From the NCBI GenBank assembly GCA_010909165.1, contig MU008152.1:558001-622000 (forward strand): DNA of 64,000 bases, in the 5' to 3' direction. Made by a program: the position numbers and the translations under genes. How positions within the stretch are numbered: the stretch's first letter is position 1; each line of letters begins with the position of its first letter. Positions 42,320 through 51,349 of this stretch are shown piece after piece. Below the pieces are notes generated by a model. The model had not been told where the DNA came from. It saw only the letters and a program-made list of their open reading frames with translations, and did not search any database. This DNA is from Anthoceros angustus (taxonomy: Eukaryota; Streptophyta; Anthocerotopsida; Anthocerotales; Anthocerotaceae).

Positions 42320-45141
42320 TATTCATTCTTCCACCCTCCCTTTTATAGAGTCGCCACTCGTGCTAGTTTAATGCTAGGCGACTTGCCAAGTCCAACAATA
42401 GGACTCTTGTCGGCCCCTTGATTCGTCCTCTCGGCTCGATCCGGCTCACCTTGACGAATATCCTGCTCATCTATCTGCCGCCACTCTTAAATACTCACAC
42501 TTCCCAAGGTGTGCACCACTTGGGACAAAACGTCCTCTTGAAAAGGTCCTCGACATCCGTTGTTGCTTTTTTGCCTCGCAGCTTCAATGTCTTCCCCTTC
42601 GATGGGTCGCTTAGCCTTGCCCACCTCCAGGGAGTCTTCTCCAGGACTCTGCCGGGTAGCACTGCCTACGTCAGCCCCCTCAGCTGGTAGGTCTTCCACT
42701 GTGGTAGGAGGTTCCATTCCTCCTACTCGTTCATCCTCAGTAGGTTCCTCCCCTACTGTTCTCGTCTTCTTGGTAGGCGGTTCGTCTCCTACCTCTGTTT
42801 CAGACCTTGCTATGGGGGTACCTTCCCTCACAGCCTGGGTTTCGTAGACCGGAGGTACCCTTCCTTCCGGGGTCACCTCCTCCTCTTCAACAGTTCCTAC
42901 CTGAGTAGGAACTTTGGTAGGTACCATCCTACCATCAGTCTCTTCCTCCCCGCTTGATAGCTCCACCGTCTCGGGAGGTTCCACTGGCGTCGCCGTAGGT
43001 GCTTCTTGACTCGCTCGCTCGGCTATGTCCTGACTGCTTTCCTTGTACCAACTCAAAGTTTGACCTCCGTTTTCTTCCACCAAGCGTCGAGCGTGAGGTC
43101 TGCTTTCTTCGTCTTCCTCGTAGCGTTCCTCAATCGCTTCTAGGAGGTTGTTGTAGTAGGTCGCCACCCTACCACTCTCCTTCTTTTGTCGTCCATGATG
43201 CGGACCCTTAGTGGGATGACCTTTTCGTCCCACGATTTGTCACTCCTACCAATGCGGCCTCTTTCTCCACTACTCTCCAACTCAGGCAAGCCTCCCAATC
43301 TCCTTATCTTTCTCCATGGCTTCCATCGCCATGCGTTTCACTATAAGATCGCTCCTTGCTCCTCGAATGACCAAGACCCTCCAAAGATCGTTGGGCCATC
43401 AAAACTTCCTTCCGTTCCTTGCCTCCGTTTCATAGGCGTGGGTAAGGTCGGCCTTCTTCGTTCTTTGCTCCAAAAGTTCTCTCGTGTCTGAAGCTCCTCT
43501 TTGTGACCCTTAGTCACATTGTCCCATCCTTGTCGTTCCTTCACCAAGGTCGTATTTTCCCTTGTAATGCTCCTTCCGTTGCTCCATGGCAACTTCTTCT
43601 TCGTAGGAGGTCCTTCTCGTCTTCAAGGTCCGGCCTTGCTATGAATCTGCCTCCTCCTTGCTCGATGTGTCCTACCCTTGCTAGGGTAGCTTCCAACTTC
43701 CTTCCGCCTCCTTCTGGCGGTTTCCAACTCCTCGACCCTCTTGGCTGATTTTGCCTCTGTCCTAAGACACGGTCAATCATTTCCCACACATTCACCAACT
43801 TGGTGGTCATCTGTCGCTCTTTGGCGGATCTAGCAGTGTTGCTTCTCGGAGGTGGTTTTGAGCTCCTCTCAATTTCTTCTCGGCATCCTCCGGCTCCTTT
43901 CGTAGGTCTCGAAGTTCGGACGAACTTGGCCACCTCCCCACGGTCCACTAGGGCGTCCATAGATCCTGCGCCCACTTCCTTCACTCCAGAACTACCCTCA
44001 CAGGGATGCGTTCTCGAACACTTCCTCCTTCCGCCTCCTCCTTTGGTCGTAGGAACATGCTCATAACCTCCTCGGCGTTCTTCTCCGTCACCTGCCTCAA
44101 GTCTTGTTACTACTTCTTCGGTAGGAGGTAAAGCTCCTACCGTAGGTCCTCCGTCCTCCCTGGGTCCTACCGTAGGGGGTTCACTCCCTACCACTGGTGT
44201 TGTCGGCCTTCCAATCCTCAACCCTCTGGTAGGTGGTCTCGTATCCTTTCCTCCTTCCTCCGTAGGAGGTGCTTCTATGGCCTTCTTCCCTTTCTCTTGT
44301 TGGGTTCCTGATCCTGAGGCCTCATGTTGGTTCGCGGGGCGTGGCGGTCTCTTGCCCAGGGGCCTCTGTCCTGTCTCTTCATCCTCTGGGGCCAGCGATG
44401 GCTCCCCCTCCGCTACCCTTACCAGAGTAGCTTCTATCTTGGCTTCTTCCACTCGTCATGTAAGAACCTCCTCCCCTCGATATAGGTGTACGAGGAAGGT
44501 AGAGACAAAGCGATTCTTGCTCCTCCATCACCAAATGGTTTGTGCGCGCTTCATCTGAATGGTGGCCCAATCCACCAACTTCCCCGAGACATCTCATACA
44601 TCATCATTAAATGGGAATTTCCAGTCGTCTTCCTCGCCGCGCCGTTAGTCCCAGCCATATCTTGGCGAATAAATTCCACTTCCGCTCCTTGAACAAAGAG
44701 ATCCTCCAGCCATTGCCTTGCGACCATACTTCCTCCTTTGGTCGTAGGAACATGCTCATAACCTCCTCGGGATCGATTCTTGGAGGCGCGAATGATCCCT
44801 CCCTTGTGGGCTTCCGGTATCAAATCGTATCCGGAAATGCCGTACCTTCCACATCCCGGGATGACTTGATGTCGCATCCTCAGGCGGCGTCCGCCTTGGT
44901 CACTCTCATTCGTCGCGCACACTCGAACCAAGGCGGGGCTCAAAGTGCCACCAGGTACCAAATCTGACCATTCCATCTTCATCTCGGGCGTGGCTCGAGC
45001 GCCTCAAATCTCGAGGTGAAATTTGGGCGGCCTACACTCGAACTTCGGGGTGGGTGTTTCTTACCTTTTCCCTTGTGGGCGGTGTGGCGGAGGTTTCCTC
45101 CCGTGGGAGTACCCCGTTCCCGTCCTCACTATCTTTACCAT
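42320..45141 (-). pseudogene. LTR accessory reading frame, copy C (best of the long copies)
   Basis: Long open pieces are 44,551-44,982, 43,541-44,452 (303 codons) and 42,487-43,233 (248 codons), all on the minus strand but with frame changes between them. Order: the N-terminal module (VIPGCGRYG, IPEAHKGG, GSMVARQWLEDLF, EVEFIRQDM), a Pro/Gly/Lys-rich middle (GSGTQQEKGKKAIEAPP, GKDTRPPT), a helical part (MTTKLVNVWEMIDRVLGQRQ, ATYYNNLLEAIEERYEEDEE), and an acidic region (ETVELSSGEEETDGRMV, VGDEPPTKKTRT). A PPTKKTRT-like basic cluster could be a nuclear signal. The whole would be about 900 residues. I recognise no known domain. Confidence 0.6.
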
Positions 45142-45724
45142 CCGCAGGGAGCACACACAAGGATAGCAAAATTGGAGAGATTGGAGTAATCTATCGGGCT
45201 AAGAGAGAGAGCAAAGAGGTGGTGGTTTGGGTGAGCAGCAAGGGGAGTTCTTCCGCCTCCTCGGCGATCGCCTCAACGCAACCACTAAGAGGTGGCCTTG
45301 GCCCCTTCAATCTCCCTCCAGAACTTCTCCACCTTGCTCGCCTTTTTGGCGTCGGTAGCCTTCTTGCTCACCCCTCGGCGCCTCTACACAATCGCCTCCG
45401 CTCGAGCACCTCCACTCGCCTTGCGGATCCCTCCGAACTCCTTTCCAATCGCTCATGCCCAGCTAGCTCCGCCTCCTCCTCCTTCCTCCGCTCCTTGAAC
45501 AAAGAGATCCTCCAGCCATTGCCTTGCGACCATACTTCTTCCTTCCTTCTTGAGCGCAACTCCACCTCCCCTGGGCGCCCGACTGCGGTTCGCTGGCGTT
45601 CAAAACCACAGCTAACGAGTTTGCGGTACATGCAAATCGCCTTAATGGCGCTCCTCACGATGGTTGTGTCCGGTTCAAAACTCCACGTAGCCATTTTCCA
45701 TCTACAACTTAACTAGCCCTTTTT

Positions 45725-45737
45725 GGCATATATAGCC
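45725..45737 (-). promoter_or_regulatory. TATA box of LTR C (5' LTR promoter)
   Basis: GGCTATATATGCC on the minus strand lies about 590 nt before the accessory ATG. Placed in the 5' LTR, it would drive the full-length transcript through the accessory frame, the primer-binding site and gag-pol. Confidence 0.6.
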
Positions 45738-46025
45738 ATGCAGAACCTAAATAATTCAAGGCCAAGGAACTTCCTATCCCGAATATTCCTACTCCCCATG
45801 GTCCAAGGAACTTTGGAACCTATCATGCCTATATATGCTTCTATCTACCCATACTTTCTACCCGATCGAACCTCCTACGACGCCTGATTCTTAAGTCCCG
45901 AACTCCCTGACGTCCTACCATCTTCCTACTTGTTCTATCGACCTACCTACTACCTACGCCTCGAACCACGATTCATCCTTCAAGGTCTCCGCGCGTCTTG
46001 GGTGACCAAAATTCTTCGTTCCACA

Positions 46026-46030
46026 GTCAT
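46026..46030 (+). repeat. Target-site duplication GTCAT, right
   Basis: The partner of 20,130-20,134. Sequence to the right (GCTCCAGTTGCCC) should be the direct continuation of 20,134 in the uninserted locus. Confidence 0.85.
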
Positions 46031-46640
46031 GCTCCAGTTGCCCTTACCATTCGTGAATCCTCACAACGCCCCGTTAAGCTGTGGATGCTTGTGACCATGC
46101 ACTCGACAAAGAATAAGAATCGGATAGGCGGTCGTCGTAAACTAAAGATGCTCGCCCTCTCAATCCAACTTCTATGGTTCTGATGAATTGAGAGTGCAGA
46201 AAACTTCACCCATCACGCGCCAACTTCACTTCCCGCATGAGGTTGCGATGCGGTGATTGTCGCTTGCTCCCTCGTTCACCTATTCTCCTTCATAAGCTCG
46301 TATTGCTCGAGTTGCGGATGCGCATGTGTTGGACGCTATCAACCACCCTCCTATATCAATCTGCGAGTACTCTGCTTTTTGTTGGGACTCGAACTCAACT
46401 GAGACCAGCCCGTTTCTGTGCACACCTCTGTCCACTCCGCACAGTTTGCATGCACAACCTACCTACACGAAATCGTACGAAACTAGAAACCTCATCTCCA
46501 CACCCCCTCCCCCCCGCTTACAAATTCGCCACAAAAATCCTTCTACACTCATCTCCGTGCTACACCGCTATCGCCCCATACTCTCACAAACGCCCCTAAA
46601 CTCCTCACGCTCTCACGCATCTATATTGCCTGCATGAATC
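46031..46640. other. Right flank of the insertion, no gene recognised
   Basis: The sequence is C/A-rich and includes a C-run (CCCCCTCCCCCCCGC near 46,505). Open frames on the plus strand are short and without motif. It continues the pre-insertion locus and meets the end of the next gypsy element. Confidence 0.4.
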
Positions 46641-46668
46641 ATAAACGGGCTTTATACGCCTGATAACC

Positions 46669-47208
46669 CTAACGACACTCAGTTTGGGAACCCGCATCGG
46701 TGGCATGCCGTACGTTTGGCCCCCCAGCCTTTTGACTTGCTTGTTGTGCGATGCACCGGTGACAAAACCATTCACCTTCCGGAATCGCCTTGAGTGGTGG
46801 CCGTAAGCAAAACACATGATAACCTTCATTACACTTGTCACACGGATCTATGACATGACCGCAAAATTCACAGGGTAGGTCAATTGGCGACTTCCACGCC
46901 TGCGGTTGTGTCCTCGTGTAAAGGTTGGGAAGGTGGCAAGGTGCCAAGTGACGCATGTGCCCTTTGCATTGGCATCCATCCTTGCCTTCCAACTCAATCA
47001 CTCCTTGTTCGCCGACGTTTACAACCCGCAAAATCAAACGCCCTATGTTTACATCCAAAGTACCAGAAGGTCGATGTTGCAAGCATATGAAGTCACCCAC
47101 TTCAAACTTTCTTGCCTTGGGTTTCCATGAACCCCCTCTCGTGAACGCATACCTGAGCTGATCCTGGTGTAATGCGATGGCCAAGTTGTCCATCACCATC
47201 GGGATCAT
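46669..47208 (-). CDS. Integrase C-terminal domain fused to a PHD-type zinc finger
   Basis: Residues about 33-80 of this 179-codon frame (RKFEVGDFICLQHRPSGT... RVVNVGEQGV) form the small beta-barrel typical of gypsy integrase ends. Residues 113-152 carry a C4HC3 pattern: Cys113, 116, 123, 126, His131, Cys134, 149, 152, with LRPPLKAIPEGEWFC between, as in PHD fingers. The spacing between the second and third Cys is only six residues, shorter than usual. PHD fingers read histone tails, so the inferred role is guiding integration to chromatin in place of a chromodomain. A short tail of 27 residues and a stop follow. Confidence 0.75.
   Translation of the reverse strand: MIPMVMDNLAIALHQDQLRYAFTRGGSWKPKARKFEVGDFICLQHRPSGTLDVNIGRLILRVVNVGEQGVIELEGKDGCQCKGHMRHLAPCHLPNLYTRTQPQAWKSPIDLPCEFCGHVIDPCDKCNEGYHVFCLRPPLKAIPEGEWFCHRCIAQQASQKAGGPNVRHATDAGSQTECR
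46753..46872 (-). other. PHD-type zinc finger domain
   Basis: All eight metal ligands are present and no stop interrupts the domain, although the rest of the element is decayed. The Trp of EGEWFC, two residues before the seventh ligand, is the usual PHD landmark. Confidence 0.75.
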
Positions 47209-47886
47209 ATGTTGAAGTAGCTTGGCTCTTTTCTATAGTTCCGAGAAGCATTCCTCTGGATCCTGTGCCCAATCCACAGGTCTGGAATAGGTATCCGCCA
47301 CAATATTTGGCAACGAGGCATTCCTGCCAAACATGTAGTATGGGCTAAAATCACCCAGTGCCGCTTGCACACTGATTTTGTATCCCAATGAAACATATGG
47401 CAACAACTCATCCCAGCAACTGCGTTCAACCTCCGTACAATACTTGCGAAGAGAATCTTTGAAAGTCTGAGATAGCCGTTCCGCCAAGCCATCAGCTTGA
47501 GGATGGTCTCGAGATGTGCGTCTGTGGTCTATCAAACTTCTGTCTAACAGTGCTTGAAATTCACCCCGAAATTCATTGCCTTGATCAATTAATACTTCGG
47601 CACAACTCCCATACCTGCTGAGAACACATTGCAGAAATCCTCGAGCCGTACACTGTGAGGTTCTGACCGGAAGAAAAGCCAACTCTACCCATTTCGAGAA
47701 GTTTTCTATCATCAACATGCAGTGCTTGTTACCCTGTCTTGTCACCGGCAACTCAGGCATCAAATCAACGGACCATCTAAAGAAAAGTCCCCTAATGGGC
47801 AGCGAGTGCAACACCACATCCTGGCTGTTAAATCTTGCTTTCACCGCATAAGATCTGGCCACCACTTGTTCAACGTCAGTATACAT
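47205..47886 (-). pseudogene. Integrase catalytic core of the PHD element
   Basis: FRWSVDLMPELP (first Asp), VLIDQGNEFRGEF (second Asp) and HPQADGLAERLSQTFKDSL (Glu) give the D,D-35-E triad in one open frame of 217 codons. The zinc domain before it (MHRTPRHFGVKRTHHML, 47,893-48,108) is separated by a stop, and its Cys pair is no longer visible (VARSYAVKAR). Confidence 0.8.
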
Positions 47887-49060
47887 GCCTGACTAGAAGT
47901 ATGCATTTTTCAGCATATGATGTGTTCGTTTCACACCAAAATGCCTTGGCGTTCTATGCATCTTGGTCACCAATTGCTTCCTTTCTTCCACAGGTGGTAC
48001 CTCCTTGCTTACCCCACGATCGGCCCCGAACACCTTACCAGCAATGAGTATAACGAGCAATACTTCGTTGGAGCTTCTGAAGCGCTGCCACATCCAAACC
48101 GGCCACATGTCTGTCTCTTAGCAACTGCATGGCCTGCTCGTGCTTCCATATGTCTCGTCCACCCTCAGCAAGTTGTCCTTCACTTTCTTGCTCCATGGAC
48201 AGCAGCGCTATATATAAGTGGATACATTCTGAGTGAATTTGAAATCTTGTCGTGCCCCAGTTACATCCCCTTTATTGCACACTGGGTTCCTGCTGAGTCC
48301 GTCAGCGTTGAGATGTACCGTACCTGCTTGGTGTATAATCTGCATATCATACTCTGAGAGTAAAAGTGCCCATCCGGCAAGCTTTCCGCTTAGTTTCATG
48401 TTCGTCATCAGCTAGTGCAATGGCTGATGATCAGTAACAACCTGAAAACTTTGACCAAACAAGTACACTTTGAAATGCACACCAAGACGTCATCAATGTA
48501 GCATCTTACAAATGATAGCCCCTGTAATTCTAAATCAGCTACCCGTTGAAAATATATGGATGCATTCTTTAGGCCAAACGACATTGTTTTCCACTCCCAA
48601 AGCTGTTCCTTGCCCATAATGCTGTCTTACATTTTTCTCCTTCCTCAATGACAATTTGATTGAAGCCAGACTGAAAATCCAACGTGGTGAAGTACTTGGC
48701 CTCCCCAATTGCATCAAAAATCTCGTCAGGAGTGGGCATGGGGTATCGTTCCATGGGTGTCACTTCATTTAGGGCACGGTAATCTCCACACATTTGCCTG
48801 TCCTTCCATTCACCATTTTCGTCCTTCTTGAGTGGCAACATAGTGGCTACATCATATTGAGAACTCGAATTCCGATCAGCCCAGCTACAGCCAGCTCCTT
48901 GCATCGTTTATCCACGATATCCCATTCCATGGGGCTCAACTTTTGTCTCCTCCTGAATACAGGCTCATTAGTGGTGGTTATGATCTTGAACTTTATATGG
49001 TCATATCGCCCCAGTTTGTCCCAATTGAATGCAAAGGTGTTTCGATTTCTTTGAAGCATG

Positions 49061-49726
49061 TCCCGGATCCTTTGCTAGTTGGCCTCATCTAACTCTTCGC
49101 ATATTTGCCAGCCGTGTACCGGGTTCATGTTATTTCCGCCTTGCTGTTGAGGAACTGCCCCTGCAGTGTTTGCAGTATGAACCATTTTGCATCGTTCAGC
49201 TGGGAAATCGCTTTCTTCACCAAGCATTTGTAAATACTTCCTGCGTTCCACACGACATGTGACACATACAAATAGAGATAGAGATCATACTGTATACATG
49301 GGGTAATCGTAGAGACCACCTAGGGCAGACGTCCGTGGCGAGCGATTTCAACTCTAATTTAAGACATCTAACAGTTACCCAACCGGGCTACGAATGAATG
49401 AAACTTATGAGACAAAATGAGAATTTATGCCCCTCAAGATTCAGAGATACCAGACCATAGGAGGCCAACGTTAACAGATCCCAAAAAGCACCTAGAAACG
49501 ACACTAGAAGGTGCAGTTCATTTAGCTTTTCACACTCCAGAAGATGCAGAATATTGTACAATCTTCTACAACTTCCACATGTGGCTTCAGATTCGTGTGT
49601 CCTACACCTCATGGCACACTTTCATGAGGATCAAAGGAAATGTCATTGGCTTAGTGATAAAAAGTTTCACATTATGCTAACCTTAAGTTGTAAGGAGAGA
49701 TCGAGATTGATCATAGGACAAATGCA
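49061..49726. other. Non-coding stretch left of the AT-rich repeats
   Basis: Short frames on both strands lack known motifs. Any remaining 5' part of the PHD element (gag, protease) is not recognisable here. Confidence 0.4.
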
Positions 49727-49993
49727 GGCCTAGTTTATATAAGCACTAGTCAACCATAGGGGTTGTCACAAATATATATCAAAATATATCTTTAAATATT
49801 TTAAATATATGTGTATTATCAATAAAAATAAAAGTCAAAATTATGAATATGAAAGTGATTATGAGTCAAATCTTGGCCTAGTTTATATAAGCACTAATCA
49901 ACCATAGGAGTTGGCACAAATGTATGTCAAAACATATCTTCAAAGATTATATATATATGTATTATCAATGGAAATAAAAGTCAAAATTAGGAC
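49727..49993 (+). repeat. AT-rich direct duplication, 148-bp period
   Basis: GGCCTAGTTTATATAAGCAC starts at 49,727 and 49,875. Both copies end with ATAAAAGTCAAAATTA. The TTTATATAAG inside each copy looks TATA-like, but I see no transcript unit. Confidence 0.85.
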
Positions 49994-50052
49994 ATGCCAC
50001 CCTCATCTTGGGAGCAGGTGCAGAGGAGAAGTCATTCACTTCAGCCACGATC

Positions 50053-50394
50053 TTAAGGAATTTTGATTTAAGATCTACATGCAACTTCAAATATTTAGAC
50101 TTCCATGTCGTTGATTTAAGATCTACATACAACTTCAAATATAGACTTCCATGTCGATGATTTAAGATCTACGTAATCCAACTTCAAATATTTAGACTTC
50201 CATGTCGTTGATTTAAGATCTACATGCAACTTCAAATATTTAGACTTCCATGTCGATGATTTAAGATCTACGTAATGCAACTTCAAATATTTAGACTTCC
50301 ATGTCGATGATTTAAGACCTACGTAATGCAACTTCAAATATTTAGACTTCCATGTCTACATGTCTCGGAGTCGAATAATATGGTGTAATGGTCA
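50053..50394 (-). repeat. 48/51-bp minisatellite element, inverted second copy
   Basis: This is the reverse complement of the array at 4866-5263, with about six units and the same two edges (AATTTTGATTTAAGATC and CTCGGAGTCGAATAATATGG). Again the minus-strand frame with KSSTWKSKYLKLH stays open. The shared edges suggest that a defined element moved, rather than a local expansion. Confidence 0.85.
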
Positions 50395-51340
50395 TGAGAC
50401 TAGGTCGGGTGAGCCCGCGCGCGAGAGCAGTTCCACACGAAAAGAGCTGCTTGCTTAAGTTGAGCCGTGGGCTTTGTACAATGGAGGGGCGCAATAACGG
50501 GCCCTGGTTACGCCATTTACCTGGCGCGTATTCACGGCCCGTGATCCTAGCTGCTCTTCTACCCGTGATCGGCGTTAGGTAACTTAGGCTGCAGACCAGT
50601 CACTCAAGCGGGTTATCGAATCAAGTGGTCGTAAAGTCGCGGCCTCGTCTGGGGCCTCGACGCGCCCAGTTGATTTTTTTTCGGGGTAGTGGAGGTGAAT
50701 TTTTAGAGAGAGAATTGACCTTTTGGTCATTTTTTTACCCAATATAGTAAAATTCATTACAATATAGTGAAAAACATGCCAAGTGGAGTGAAAATGATCT
50801 ACCATCAAGGTAGAAAATAGAGCACTAGAGTAGAAAAAATGACGACCAAGTGAATACCAGGTGCATCTAGTAGAAGCTCATTCTAGAAATCCCATCAAAA
50901 TCGCTAATCGACAAAACATTTTTCTTAAATAATATTCATGCGGATCCGTGGATATACAAAACCAACAAGAAACCTTTTCTTTGCAGAGTTTCGATATCCG
51001 TAATGGCATGAAATACAAATTCAACTAATGAAGAGTAAATACCAATAGATTGAACTCGCTTCAACAACAATGAAACCTACAAACAAAACGAAAATTAGCA
51101 CCCAAACCGTAATTAGGCTACTAGAAAACACCGGAAATAATCATAACAAATACTTACAATGATACTCACCTTATTTTGGGAAATTAACGTAATTATATGA
51201 TTGAAAATGTAATTTTCACGACCACTTGGCTTGATTGGCACTTGTACAAGATTATCATAATTGGCAACCAATTGATGAAGCGAGGACTTGACGAAATTGT
51301 CCCTTCAAGGTCACAACCTAATAAACACAACCATTAATTT
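50395..51340. other. Non-coding stretch, GC-rich then AT-rich
   Basis: Positions 50,395-50,680 are GC-richer (GCCCGCGCGCGAGAGCAG). From 50,690 on the sequence is AT-rich without frames. The start TGGTGTAATGGTCATGAGAC is faintly tRNA-like, but no B box follows at the right distance. Confidence 0.4.
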
Positions 51341-51349
51341 TCAATCTAT

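Larger units (their letters stand above)
20135..46025 (-). mobile_element. Tandem Ty3/gypsy retroelement, LTR-internal-LTR-internal-LTR, with coding LTRs
   Basis: Three LTRs start at 20,135, 30,900 and 41,661 (TGTGGTAGGTTTGCCTCGG), and two internal regions lie between them. The coding strand is minus, with the primer-binding site beside the right-hand LTR and the polypurine tract beside the left-hand LTR of each unit. The repeat unit is about 10.76 kb. One 5-bp duplication flanks the entire block, so the extra unit arose after insertion, most simply by unequal recombination between LTRs. Every protein frame is broken, and the copies differ by many short indels and substituted patches. The LTRs are unusual in length (4.4 kb) and in holding a long sense reading frame. 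Confidence 0.9.
41661..46025 (-). repeat. LTR C (5' LTR on the coding strand)
   Basis: Length is 4365 bp, TGTGG...CCACA. This is the best-preserved copy of the accessory frame. The TATA box is at 45,725-45,737, the accessory ATG at 45,141 and AATAAA at 42,318-42,323. GTCAT follows its right end. A copied 52-bp patch lies at 45,487-45,538 (source 44,681-44,732). Confidence 0.9.
46664..49060 (-). mobile_element. Second gypsy lineage with PHD finger, internally deleted
   Basis: Minus-strand order: pre-RT region (FAFNWDKLGRYDHIKFKI, 48,847-49,059), RT (CGDYRALNEVT, FTTLDFQSGFNQI with the first catalytic Asp, MSFGLKNA, CYIDDVLV with the Asp pair), then an abrupt junction to VTDHQPLH and KLSGKLAGWALLLSEYD of RNase H, so most of RNase H is deleted. 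Integrase zinc domain, core and C-terminal domain follow, then a PHD-type finger. I found no LTRs or gag. Stops occur at the zinc domain (about 47,892) and elsewhere. It is a separate lineage from the 20-46 kb element. Confidence 0.8.

Noticed and set aside
41747-42421. Multiple short plus-strand frames in LTR C (and equivalents in A and B)
   Set aside because: They lie antisense to the U5/R part of the LTR, differ among copies and show no motif.
50387-50460. tRNA gene suggested by TGGTGTAATGGTCATGAGAC
   Set aside because: There is no B box at the right distance and no cloverleaf that I can fold.
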